DNA from: Sphaerolaimus hirsutus
Taxonomy: Eukaryota > Nematoda > Chromadorea > Monhysterida > Sphaerolaimidae
DNA: 64,000 nt
NCBI GenBank assembly: GCA_964036195.1
Contig: OZ038459.1
Coordinates: 15,187,206-15,251,205, forward strand
Direction of reading: 5' to 3'
Position 1 is the stretch's first letter. Every line of letters begins with the position of its first letter. The translations under genes were made by a program, and so were the position numbers. The notes beneath the pieces were generated by a model. That model saw nothing but the letters and a program-made list of their open reading frames with translations, was not told the DNA's origin and ran no database searches. Positions 32,838 through 44,800 of the stretch are shown here, piece by piece.

Positions 32838-35800
32838 ATGAATCCCAATTGTCTAGAACTCGTTTCCAAAGGTGCCGCCCCGCAAAATGAGTGGAGCAAA
32901 ATATCACCCGTTCTCCCTCAATCCACAACTGGTAAATTGTCATTTGCCGGACTTTTTTTGATTTTGGCGCGGTGCCAAAAGTTCATAAAATTGTACATTT
33001 TCAGGTCCGAACGATTTCGAGGAATCTCAAAGAACGGGTGTACCCAGAACACTGCTTTACTCCGGTGCGAGATTTACGGGAACCCAGAAAAGTAAGGGAC
33101 AAACGTATGAAGTTAGTTTTGTGCGGATTTGCGTTTTTTTCTGAAACGTTGGGCCCACATATAATAGTTGACATCGCAAATTCGTGTCAACAATATAACA
33201 CAAAAAATTTTAAAGCATCGCACATAACATTCACAATGAAAATTAAGTGTCCTTATATAAAATTAAATAACACGTGAAATCACATAATTAACAAAAAAAA
33301 TCCTCGATTTAGTTGACACGAATTTTGATGTTTTGAATCGAACTAGTGTGTGTCGGCGCATTAGATCGGGATATTTTAAGTGTGCATTTTCTCGATGTCT
33401 AATCTTTGATTATTTATTCCACGTTGTTACTACTTCATTGATTGCGTTCAGTAATGTAATTTGAATTCTACCATCGTTCACGATCACACGGCCACATTCA
33501 CTGAACTGGTTCACTAAACCACAGCATTGTGAACTGCATCTGCCAGCGTCCCAAAAGTCACAGTTTTATCATCCCTGACAAGGTTCTGTGAACAAATTTT
33601 TTTTTTAAACTTGAAACAAAAATCACACCAAAAATGTCAACCTGAATTATCATAGCCGCTTGACGTTCGTTAAGTATATTCATTTCTCGCAAATATGTAA
33701 GTACCTGTAACACCAGGTTACTGTCCAGGAGGCAGTCCCAGACCCTGTAAAATGTCAAATGTCATGCAAAGTGCCATAAGTAATGTAAAATGCCCTACCG
33801 GGCATTTTACATGACTTTTGACACTTTGCATGACCTTTGCCATTTTACAGGGTCTGGGACTGGCACCAAGGGCAGTGAGTCCATCGTGTTGCTCACCTGT
33901 ATGTAATGTTTTTAAAAGAATTGGTGATCTTTGAATACTTTGACGACCAGGGCTCAATTCCTTACCATTTCACGTGACGAAAGTTACACTTAATTTCGAA
34001 AGCCTTTGCAGTGACTGCTAAGGTCTCAAATGTCCAGTTAGTTCAGTCACTGTGCATGACTGAATTACGCATATCATGGTCACTTCAATTTGTCATTTTA
34101 ACTGTCACGGGCTGGTTCGGTCAGAAAATGCAAGCACTCAACAATTATAACCCCCAAAACTAAACCCACAGTCTCAGCCCACAACTTGTTATCCTCCTCC
34201 CATCCATCTAACATTCCACTATCATCTTTCAGTGCCAAATCATACAACTTTATTGCCGCATCACTATCACTTTGATTGACTTCTGCAGTTTTGAAGGCCT
34301 GGTTTAGTGCACTTGCCAGGGGCAAAATGTCCTTTGGTCTGTATTGTGGAAGTTTGTTCATTTTTTGAGCCTTTTTCTGTTGTTTTGCAAGTGGGATTTT
34401 TGGTGGCGCAGTTTCCATGCGCGGTTCCTGAAAGTAATGTTGGATTATGTTATTTATGTCGCGCATGAGATTTTCTGTTATTTACCTACTTTTATTCTGG
34501 GTTTTCATAATTCATATTGAAAATCCGACCACAAATAAATATCTCTTAAACCAACATGTCTGGTTTTCTTCTTTGCTTTAGGTATTTGCGTTTGATTCCG
34601 TTCTACAATTTGACTCATTATCCTGTCTTCACCACGTTTTTTCTTAATTTGTGTCTCCTTTCTCTTCGATTTAGTTCTATCTTTCTTGCCTTTAGTGTCC
34701 CGGAGTTTCTTTGCACCTGAGGGCGGTGCCGGCAACCTGCCAATTTCAGGTTTCAACTTCTCCTGCGGTAACTTTTCTACCGTTTTTCTCTCTCGCGGTG
34801 TAGTAGAAGTACTTCTTGGTGGGTATGGTGGATATTTCCGTGAAGCTGAGTATGGTTGTTCTGTCTGCATTTGAAGGGGTTAAAAAAGGTTGTCTTTTTT
34901 CTAAAAGTGTGTTCAGGCAGGAGTATTCTGGATTTTAACCTTCCTGGTGGTTTGATAGATAGCAAATCGCAAAAATCAAATAGAGGTAGCTGAAACAATA
35001 TTTTTGGGGGTGGGGGTTCGCGCTCACGGGGATTCAAAATATAGGCTTTTTCAAGGTGTAGAAGGCGGAAAAGGGAGAAAATCACAAAAAAGGGGAAATA
35101 TGGCAAAAAATAGCCCCGGCCATCCGTAGCAATTAGGCACTTAAACTAGTGATTTTGAAAGTGAAAATGGGCTAAACAGTGTAAAAATTCATCATCATGA
35201 TTTTGTGCCCCCACTATTTTTCATCTTTTTTTTTTAGTGGCATTCTACACCTTCAAAATCCTACATATTGTCCCCTGTGGCCCAATTTTTTTACAGCCTG
35301 AGCTCGCCCTAACCTCTTGCTTTCCATCACTGAATGTAACTTGATTGTCTGCTTTTCTTTTTTCTGGTGACACTTGTGTTTCAACAGGAGTCAGTCCTGG
35401 TGCAGTTTTGAGTTCAATTGGTGTGGACTCTTGCTCAGTGATGTCACTATCCCTTGCAGTCCTCACATCGCCTTCTGCTTGCGCATTTTCATGTGGTGTC
35501 TGAGGGCGATTTGTAGGTGTTTTTGGAATGTTTAAAAAATTGGTTTTTTGTTTTTAACGGAATGACGTAATTTTTTCAATTTTAAGCACATTATGCTTTA
35601 TCCATTGCCAATTTTTAGGCCATATTTGTTACTATTTGTTAACATATTTTCAGCTATATTGTTCACCAATCGATTTTTTCGTTTTCCCACACCTTAAAAG
35701 GCTATATTTGCCTTACCGTGGCCCGTAGTTCCGTTTGAGTTTCCACGGGCACGTTTTCTTTGCTAGGGATGTCCTGCCCAGGCTGCCCTGCCATCGTAAT

Positions 35801-38800
35801 CGTGGCATCATCTGAAGATGTCATCCGCTCAAGGCTGGGTTGCTGCGCATGGTTTTATTACCGATAGATTGAGTCACGTAATCACAGCAATGGCAAATGA
35901 TTTTTTTAAATTCTGTCATTACATTTTAGATAGCGCCATGGCGCTGGCGCCCTTTAATTGCGCCATCGCAATGGCGCCGTTACCACTTGGCGCCTAATTC
36001 TCTGCGCCCGGCGAGATTGTGCCTACACAGACTAGTTTTCACCGTGACTTCATGGGAAAACTGAAAATTTTTCAAATGCAAATTAATAAACAGGGTTGAA
36101 TGATTTGAGTTTATTTAAATTAGAATTTAAATTAATGAAAGCTAAAATTCGAAAATTTTAAAACTAAAACATATAGCAAACAAAAAGAGTAGGCTGAATG
36201 TCGCCATGTCGCCATTTCAGTTTTCACATCGGTCACGGTGAAAACTAGTGTGTGTAGGGCCATTGTTTCAGATCGCTCCATGGCGCCATTGGTGCCTGAC
36301 GTAATTTCTCCTGGCGCTTTCCCATCAGTATTTCCCACTAACAACAATATTCATATTGGTATTATGTGTCACTAACTTGCTTCACTTCCATTTCTTTGCA
36401 AGCACCAGTGTCAGTGTCAGCCTGCTGGCTCAGTGCCATCGGCATCACTGTGGCAGGGATGGCAGTGTCAAATTGCTGTGGCAATGCCACCTCACTGGTA
36501 GTGGTAGAAGTAGATGAGGTTCTACTGCTGGCATCTGTCAATCGAGCCTGAGCCTCTCCGAATGTAAACCCGCCCCGAATGTATACCCACCCCGAATGGA
36601 AGCATACCCGCTCCGAAGGTAAGCCCGGCCCGAAGGTAGCATCAGTTACCTTCGGGCCGGGCTTACCTTCGGAGCGGGTATGCTTCCATTCGGTGCGGGT
36701 ATACATTCGGGGCGGGTATACATTCGGAATGAGCCTTGGTCCTGTCAATCTTCCGGTGTCGACTTCAATGTCCGGTTCCGGTATCGGTGGCCCTTGTTCC
36801 ACCGGTGGGACTTGGTCCATATCATTGCCAAACATCGCCTCCATTCGGCGGGCTTCGATTGAATCGTTCGCCGCGTCCCACTTTGCGAATGGGCCCATCT
36901 GGGGAGAATGATGAACTGATGGATTTATTGTAGTAAAACCGAGTGAAATATTATACTTACCTTCTTAGCATCCTTGGCAGATACTTTTTTACCACCCGCT
37001 TTTGATTTTTTTCGCTTGGGCACTTGCCCAGCGGACATTGGAGGGGGTGGCGGTGGCAAGTGGATCGACTTTTTGCGCTTTTTTCCACTCTTTGTATCGA
37101 TTTTTTCCATTGAGACCTTTTCTTGACTTTGCGGTACTTGGCCCAATTGTGAACTGACTGTTTCTGAACTTTGTGTGATTGGGGTTTGGGCTGGACTTGG
37201 TTGTTGCTTTTTACGGCTAGGTTTCTGTTTTTTCTTCACTTCTCGGGGTGAGCTGTGTTACGGGGGGGGTAAGTATCATCAGGGCCGTATCGAGGGGGGG
37301 TGGGGGGGGGCTGCAGCCCCCCCTTCCCGGGGTCAGACCAGCAAGTGGCCGGAAAATGCCACTTTTTCAACGTCAGCGTAAAAAAATTTTGCGCGCGAGC
37401 GCGTATTTTTCACCAGACGTGATGTATGTATTAGGTCGTAAACTAATGAAGTGTCTTTTTTCGATTTCATACAAATATACATTTGTGCATCCCACATTCT
37501 TTTGTACGTTGACCGATTTTGATGCCATTTGAGTATGTTGGGGTTTGGGGTCTGGGCTATGAAGAAATGTTTTTGTTTCCTCGAATAATCCCCCAGTCCC
37601 GAGATAAGGGGGGTCTATAAAAAGGTGGTCATTTTGCATGGCCGATCTACACATACACTTTGAACCTTACTCACTCAGCCATTTCTGGGCCAATTTGAAT
37701 CGTTCGACACTTAAAATGATCAGCACAACCAGTAGATTCTATTTTTGTGGACGGATTAGTGATGTCTAAATTACGTATGCCGATTTGACCCAGTTTTTAA
37801 ACACCAAAAATAAATTTTTCTAAACATGCTATCATATACTTTAGAAAATGGGGATTCATATACCAAAAAAATTATTTCAATATCTCTTTCCAATCAAAAG
37901 TAATAGAACTTTAAACTTCCGCCTCCCATACACGTAAATAACTAATCAAGAACGATGAATACAGATAACCTGAGTATAAAAATGAAACGTACAGGTTTTT
38001 CTGATCATTTTAAGTGTTCATTGGTGGAAATTGGCTGAGAAATGGCCGAGATATGGATTTCTGAAGTCACATGCATTTGCTCGTCATGCAGATTTGGGAG
38101 GCGAATGTTTAAAGTGATATAACTTTTGACTGGAGAGAGATATTGAAATAATTTTTGGGCCAGATTTATTCTTTTTGTCTATAGTATATGATAGCAACTT
38201 CAAAAAAATCGTCTTGAAAAATTATAATCACGATTATTTTTCATGTTCAAAAACCGGGTCAAATCGGCATACGGGATTAAGACATCACTAACTCGACCAC
38301 AAAAATTGAATATGCGGATTGTTCTGGTTATTTTAAGTGTTGAACGATCCGAATCGGCCCAGAAATGGCTGAGTTTTTAAGCTTCAAAGTCAATGTGCAT
38401 ATTGGCCACGTAAAATGACCACCTTTTTATAGACCCCCCTTATCTCGGGACCGGGGGATTATTTGAGCAAACAAAAACATTTCATCATAGCCCAGACCCC
38501 AAACCACAACATACTCAAATGGCATCAAAATCGGTCAACGTACAACACAATGGAAAGCACAAATGTATATTTGTATGAGATGGCGAAAAAAGACACTTCA
38601 TTAGTTTACAACCTAATATTATCAGCAGATTTGCTCCCTCTGGCCGAAATCGTTCTAAATATACTCAATTGTGTGCTGTTTGCTGTATTTGTATGTATAT
38701 TTACATACATATACAGAGCCATGGCGCTGGCGCCAACGCCAATGGCGCCATGGCGTTGCGCCTACTAGTGGCGCCAGCGCCATGGCGCCATTCCGCCACT

Positions 38801-41800
38801 ACGTTAAATTTTAGGGCCCCCCCCCGTTCGCCGGCCTCCGTAAACAAGCAGCCCCCCGCTCAAAAATCCTGGATACGTCCCTGAGTATCATGGCACGCAT
38901 GAAACACGGTGCAAGGTGTAAAGTCATATAGATAGTGTAGAGGGTTGGCAAGCGATTTGCTAGTCGTTGGAAAGGCAATGCTTTTGCCACCATTTGAAAG
39001 AGGTGTGCCAAAAAAAAACTATTAAAAAATCAACAGACAGTTCATATTCATTACCCACCGTTGCGGTGTTCTGAGCGAAGCTGTGCTGCTTGTCATCGTC
39101 TGGCTAGTTGAGATCCTCGGGGATGTTATACTTTGGCTCGAGATTTGTTCCTGTCTCTCAAACTCCCCAGTGCTTTTTGGCTGGCTATTTTTTGTCGTTG
39201 CTACTGGCAGGGGTTGGGGTGCTGGCGCTGGTCCCTTTTTTGGCACAGTGCCAGGTTTATTTTTCTTGTCACCTGACTGTTTGTGTGCGTGTTGTTTTGG
39301 CACCTGTTTGTGTTGGTTTTCTGCTGGTACAGGGGTGGATCTTGCATGTGTTTGCATGTTTTTACCCTTGGTTTTTGATGTGTGTTTCTTCTGCTTGTGG
39401 TTTGTTTTGGAGCCACTTTCGGTCTTGTGTACCCTCTTCGTACTGCCGTGGTGCGTTTTCGCCTGTGAGGTGTTTATGACGAACAAATTCTATATAGTTG
39501 GCATCCATTACAATCGTTTTTTGAAAGCATGGGCCGTGGGGACGAATGCAAAGATGGTAGGGTTCAAACGATATCACTTTTCGATATCGATATTCGATAT
39601 TTTTTCAAAATTTTCGATATCGATATTCGATATTCGATATTTTTTCAAAATTTTCGATATTGATATTCGATACGATATGGACCCTCGATATCGATATTCG
39701 ATATTCGATACAAAAAAATGGTCGATATTCGATATCGATATTTCGATATTTTCGATATTCGATATTTAGCTTTTGGTATAGCAAGGCATATTTCAAGCAG
39801 CATATTGTATTTTCATATGGTTGCAAACATGGTTGATTATCTCTTTACTGAAAAGTACAATTGATTTTAACAAGGTTTACAATGGTCAGAATGAGAAAAT
39901 CAAAGAAAAACATGACTAATCAAATTGTTTCAGACAAACAAAAATTGGTAGATATTACAATTCATACTTATAACCCATGTTGCATGTTGCAAAAAAGCAG
40001 CATATCAGCATTTTCTGGCTTCAAATTTGAGGTAGGTAGTTCAGTAAACTGGTGGAGAATATAAACGGGAAAATCACTTAATTGTATTTTACAAATCCCA
40101 CATGCAAGCTGTTAGGCTTTCATCTTGTGTGAGGGTGCCCCCAAGTATTTACTATATATAACCTAGGGGACACCCCCCTCAAGCCACCCTTGATGCAGAA
40201 CAATTTTTTTCCATGTTTTTTTTCTGGCAAATATAAATGGAACTTCCATACAAATTTTTGTTCCTGATGAAACAAAAATTATTGATAAATTTTTTTCTGG
40301 ACATTTGAGACCAAAAAGTTTTTTTGACATTGGTAGATTGTAATCATGTGCAACTTTTCTACCCAGTCAGAACCCCCAGAAGCCCCACACAATGGTGGTG
40401 TTGTTGATCAAACATGAAATTTTTTTGGAGAAAAACGTAGGTTTGACAATGTGAACAATCCACTATCCCAAGCTATTCATGGAGCACATGGGGGCCAGAA
40501 TTGGCTTGTTTGGTTTCAGGGGCAACATATGGCTGCTCCTGGGCTCCATTTTTGCATTCAAGTATTTTTTATAGCCAATGATAAAAATGGCCCTGCGTAG
40601 AAGGGGCACTCGCCTGACAGCGTGTCTGGCGCCTGCAGTGTCTTGACACAAATGACAAAATACTTGTGCCCATCCAATGTGGACACTAATTATTTGATAA
40701 AAACCTATAGGGGCCAATGGGCAATGTGCCCTGTATCTAGTGTGACTGGGATAAACAAATGAAGAGGTCATGCCCAGAAAATTGAAAATCACAGTTTTTC
40801 AATCACAACTACAATTTTGATAATCACAAAGTTTAAAATCATTGTTGTCATGTTTTTGTGGTCCATGCCTGCTTGCTGGGGGCAAGTTTTGTGGGTGTGA
40901 GTGGACCAGGGGCCAAATTATACTCCCAACTTACCAGCAGTCAAAATATGGCTGTGGGAAAGCTATAAGTAACTTTTATTTTATTTGAAAAGGACCCAAC
41001 ACAGGTGCATTCATTGCTTGTGTTGGCAGCACACAAAAAAATCGGCTGTGCACTTTACTGCAGCTGTATTTTGTGTTTTTTGAAAATTCCCATTTATATT
41101 TACCGGGAAAAAAATTGGAAAAAAACATTCATCAATCTGTAGCAGCAGAACAGGGGGGTGCCAGGGGGTGCCACTTGGCATATATGTAGGCAAATGTTGT
41201 GGGCAGCCCCATATCAAATGGCAGCCATATTGGGCTGCACGTTTTCCTGTGAGATAGTTATGAAAAATGAGGTACCTGATTTCCCATTTATATTTGCCAC
41301 CAGTTTAGGTATGTGGCCAAACCAAATACAAGAAATGTGGAGTAAGCACTCCAACAAAGATGACATTAAATACTTTACTTTTACTCATCAACTTAGATAC
41401 TATAAGCAAATCAAATTAATCACAAATATCTCAAAACAAAAATAATCACTTAATTAAGGACATTATACAGGTTCGATATATCGAAAATATGGTCGATATT
41501 CGATATCGATATTCGATATTTTTTCAAAATTTTCGATATCGATATTCAATATTTGATATTTTTTCAAAATTTTCGATATCGATATTCGATATTCGATATT
41601 AAAAAATGGTCGATATCCGATATTCGATATTCGATACGATATATCGTTTGAACCCTAAAAGATGGTCTAGGATTATTTGATTTTTAAAAAAATCTAATTA
41701 AGAAATTGTCTTGCCTAGGGATGGCCAGCGCTTTTTTTCAAGCGCTTTTTTAAAAAAAAGCGCTTTTTAAAAAAAGCGGGGCCGTTAAAAAAAGCGCTTT

Positions 41801-44800
41801 TTCCATCCCTTGTCTTGCCAAACCTAGCAGTGTCCACGCCAATGTTCGAAACATTTTATCATTTTACCATATTGGCGGCCCGCACACTAGTTTACACTTC
41901 CGTGTCAACTAGTGTGCGGGCCGCCATTTTACCATGAGCCGTACATGCCCGAGCAACCTTAGTGCCAGTGCGATGTGTTCGCGGGTGCTTTTTCTGAGTT
42001 GACGTGCTGCTGCCTTTGTCACTCGGTGCACTGTGTTTGGTTGAAGCCTCTGTGCGTTGTATTGGTGCCCTGGCTGAGTTCGGTCTCTGCGCGGTGAACT
42101 GTTGGTGTTATGATCCTTTGCTAGGGATGGCACAAAACTGTTTTTTTAACTCTTTAACTGTTTAAAAAAAACGGTTTTAAAAATAAAACGGGGTTTTTTA
42201 AAAGCTCCCAGGTATGGTTATGGGTCTACACATACAGGTATATCAGTACTCTGTGAAGTTAAATATAGCCATAAAATAGCTGTGGAGCCATGTGATAGCA
42301 TTATAAGTGGTTATTTCTGTCAAAAATACCCATTTTTGTCGACTTGTTACGGATATCGCCTTTTGTCGAACGTTCGTGACTTCAAGTGAAGTTCAGCATG
42401 GAATAGTCTTAAATAAGGTTGTAAGAGAAGGCTAATACATTGAAAGTGATGCTACACACTGTAGAAGTATGTGGGAGCACATTGGCTGGCTTATTATTAC
42501 ACAATAGCATGAACAAATGAAAGCTTTCACACTAAAACTGCCTCAAAAAGCCAACCACAAATGGTAATGTGTATGTGAAATTGCGCGTTTGCGTGCAAAA
42601 AAATCGCAAAATACCTAGTGCTTAGTACAAAAAAATTTCGCTGCTGTTTAAAAAAACGGTTTATATGCCTGTTTTTTAAAAAAACAACGTTTTTTTAAAT
42701 AAAAAAACGGTTAAAAAAACACGTGCCATCCTTATCCTTTGCTATTGACAACTTGGAGAGTATTAGATGTTCAGCGTCAACTAGGGTTCAAACGGGATTG
42801 ACTTTTCGGGATCGGGATCGGGATCGGGATTCACTTTTTGAGATTTCGGGATCGGGATCGGGATCGGGATTGGGGTTTCGGGATCGGGATCGGGATTGGT
42901 TTTTTGTGATTTCGGGATCGGGATCGGGATTGGCCGGGATTGGGGTCACGGGATCGGGATCGGGATAGGCATTTTTCCGGGATCGGGATTGGGTTCTAGG
43001 GATAGAGATTTTGGCCATTTTTCTGGCATTCACAGATGTTCATAAAGGTCTCAAAACACTGTTGGATGCCAGAAAAGTGGCATAAAATTGACGCTGGGGG
43101 TTTGCATCCACTTTTTTGCATGCAAAAACGTTATTATTTCACTTTTTATAATTTCCACTAATTTTTCCGGGATCGGGATCCCGGACTTGGGAGTTTCTCG
43201 GGATCGGGATCGGGATTTGAAAACTTTCGGGATCGGGATCGGGATCGGGATTGGTATTTTTGAGATTTCGGGATCGGGGTCGGGATCGGGATTGGGGTTT
43301 CGGGATCGGGATCGGGATCGGGACTGGTAAATCCCGGAATTTCACGGGATCCGGGATCGGGATCGGGATCCCGTTTGAACCCTAGCGTCAACGCCAATGA
43401 CGGCTTAATTTGGGGTGTTTGGGGTGTCACACCCGAACCCTTAACCCCCCTACAAGACGCCCAATTGGGCTGTGGTCAAACTCGACCCCTATACCCTGAG
43501 TAGTGATGTAAAAGCACCAACACTTTCGGCCAAGCGCCATGTGGCTTTTCTAACCATTAGCTCATAATCAAATCATTCTAACCATAATGCTGCCACATCA
43601 AAATTTCGCTTTTGCTCCTGGCTCCACCAAAGAATAGCGCCAAGTGCCAAAAACGCCATGGCGTTTTTATTTGGCATGGCGTCAAGCGCTAATAGTGCCA
43701 CATCAAAATGGCGCCAAGCACCAAAAGCGCCATGGCGTTTTTTTACTTTGGCTCTAGTGCTAGCCGCCAGCGCCATGGCGGTTCTACATCACTAGCCCTG
43801 AGCAGCAAAAATGTACCTGTCTCCTATCAGTGTGGTTACTGTCATTTCTGCCATGCTTATTGTCACCTCTCCTCACTTTTTCCCCTCCATGTTTTGTTTG
43901 CGTTTTGTCTTTTGTGCTTTTCTTGGCAATTGACCCCTTGTGTTTTGACTTTTGGGACCCGGGTTGATGCTTTTTGCTAGTTTTTGCCTGTGCCGTTTTT
44001 TCTTCCGTTTTGGCCATTGAAGTTTATAGATTAGTAGAGGAGAGGCTGCTCGGTGAATTATTTAGTTGTTGATAAAATGATTTTTTGTTCAGTTTTATAC
44101 GGTAGGTTTTTATTAGAGTGGAAAGGTTTCTGAGTGTGCAGTTCGTGTGTTGTTTCCATCTGGGTTTTTTTAGAATGTGCATTACTGCCAGTTTATGAAT
44201 GTCATAAAGATATTTTTGCAAAATATATTGTATTAGATGAATAGTATGAAATGTAGTACGTAGGATAGATGGACAAAAGTGGCTACAACTAAATAAGAAT
44301 GAAAAAATGAGAGTAAAAATACATACCTATACAGCTTCAAATAGTTTAAAATAGGAGGTTATAAGTAGGTTTCAAACGTGATTGACTTTTCGGGATCGGG
44401 ATTTTTTTTTGAGATTTCGGGATCGGGATTGGCTTTTTGAGATTTTCGGGATCGGGATCGGGATTGGCATTTTTTCGGGATCAGGATTTTGGCCAAAAAA
44501 TTTGGTTCTCAAGGGATAATCTTTCACAAAATTGCCTAAACGCATGTCAAAAATGATGTCAACATGTGGGATAACATCAACAGAATGGATTCATGGCATT
44601 GGCTCCATTTATAGGCAATGCACAATGGAGGGGCTGGTGTTGGTATTTACACCAGTGTCTACTACAATTATACATTTACAGATATATTTATACTTAAATT
44701 CATGGTAATGGGCACTGCATTAAGTACATAAATAGCATTTCTTTGCCAATTTAGCAGAGATACAAACACTGAGGTGGGGGACTGCGTGCTTGCGCGCAAG

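Noticed and set aside
39083-39769. 228-codon plus-strand frame, Cys/Phe/Leu-rich
   Set aside because: It is antisense to the Lys/Thr-rich exon 3 of the nested gene and runs on into the CGATATT array; the minus-strand exon keeps phase with its neighbours.
39600-39826. Frames reading YRYSIFDI or EYRYRK on both strands (also 45476-45667 and 46729-46987)
   Set aside because: They are translations of CGATATTCGATATCG arrays at MITE ends, with no coding character.
42723-43430. Long open frames reading DRDRDR, GSGSG or PDPDPDP on both strands (also 44751-45074 and 56070-56711)
   Set aside because: They are translations of GGGATC arrays inside hAT-like MITEs with exact target duplications; every frame of a 6-bp repeat is open.
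34098-44017. Naming the nested gene as an AF4/FMR2 homologue
   Set aside because: The resemblance rests on two short segments in the wrong order and could be due to composition; no profile search could be run.
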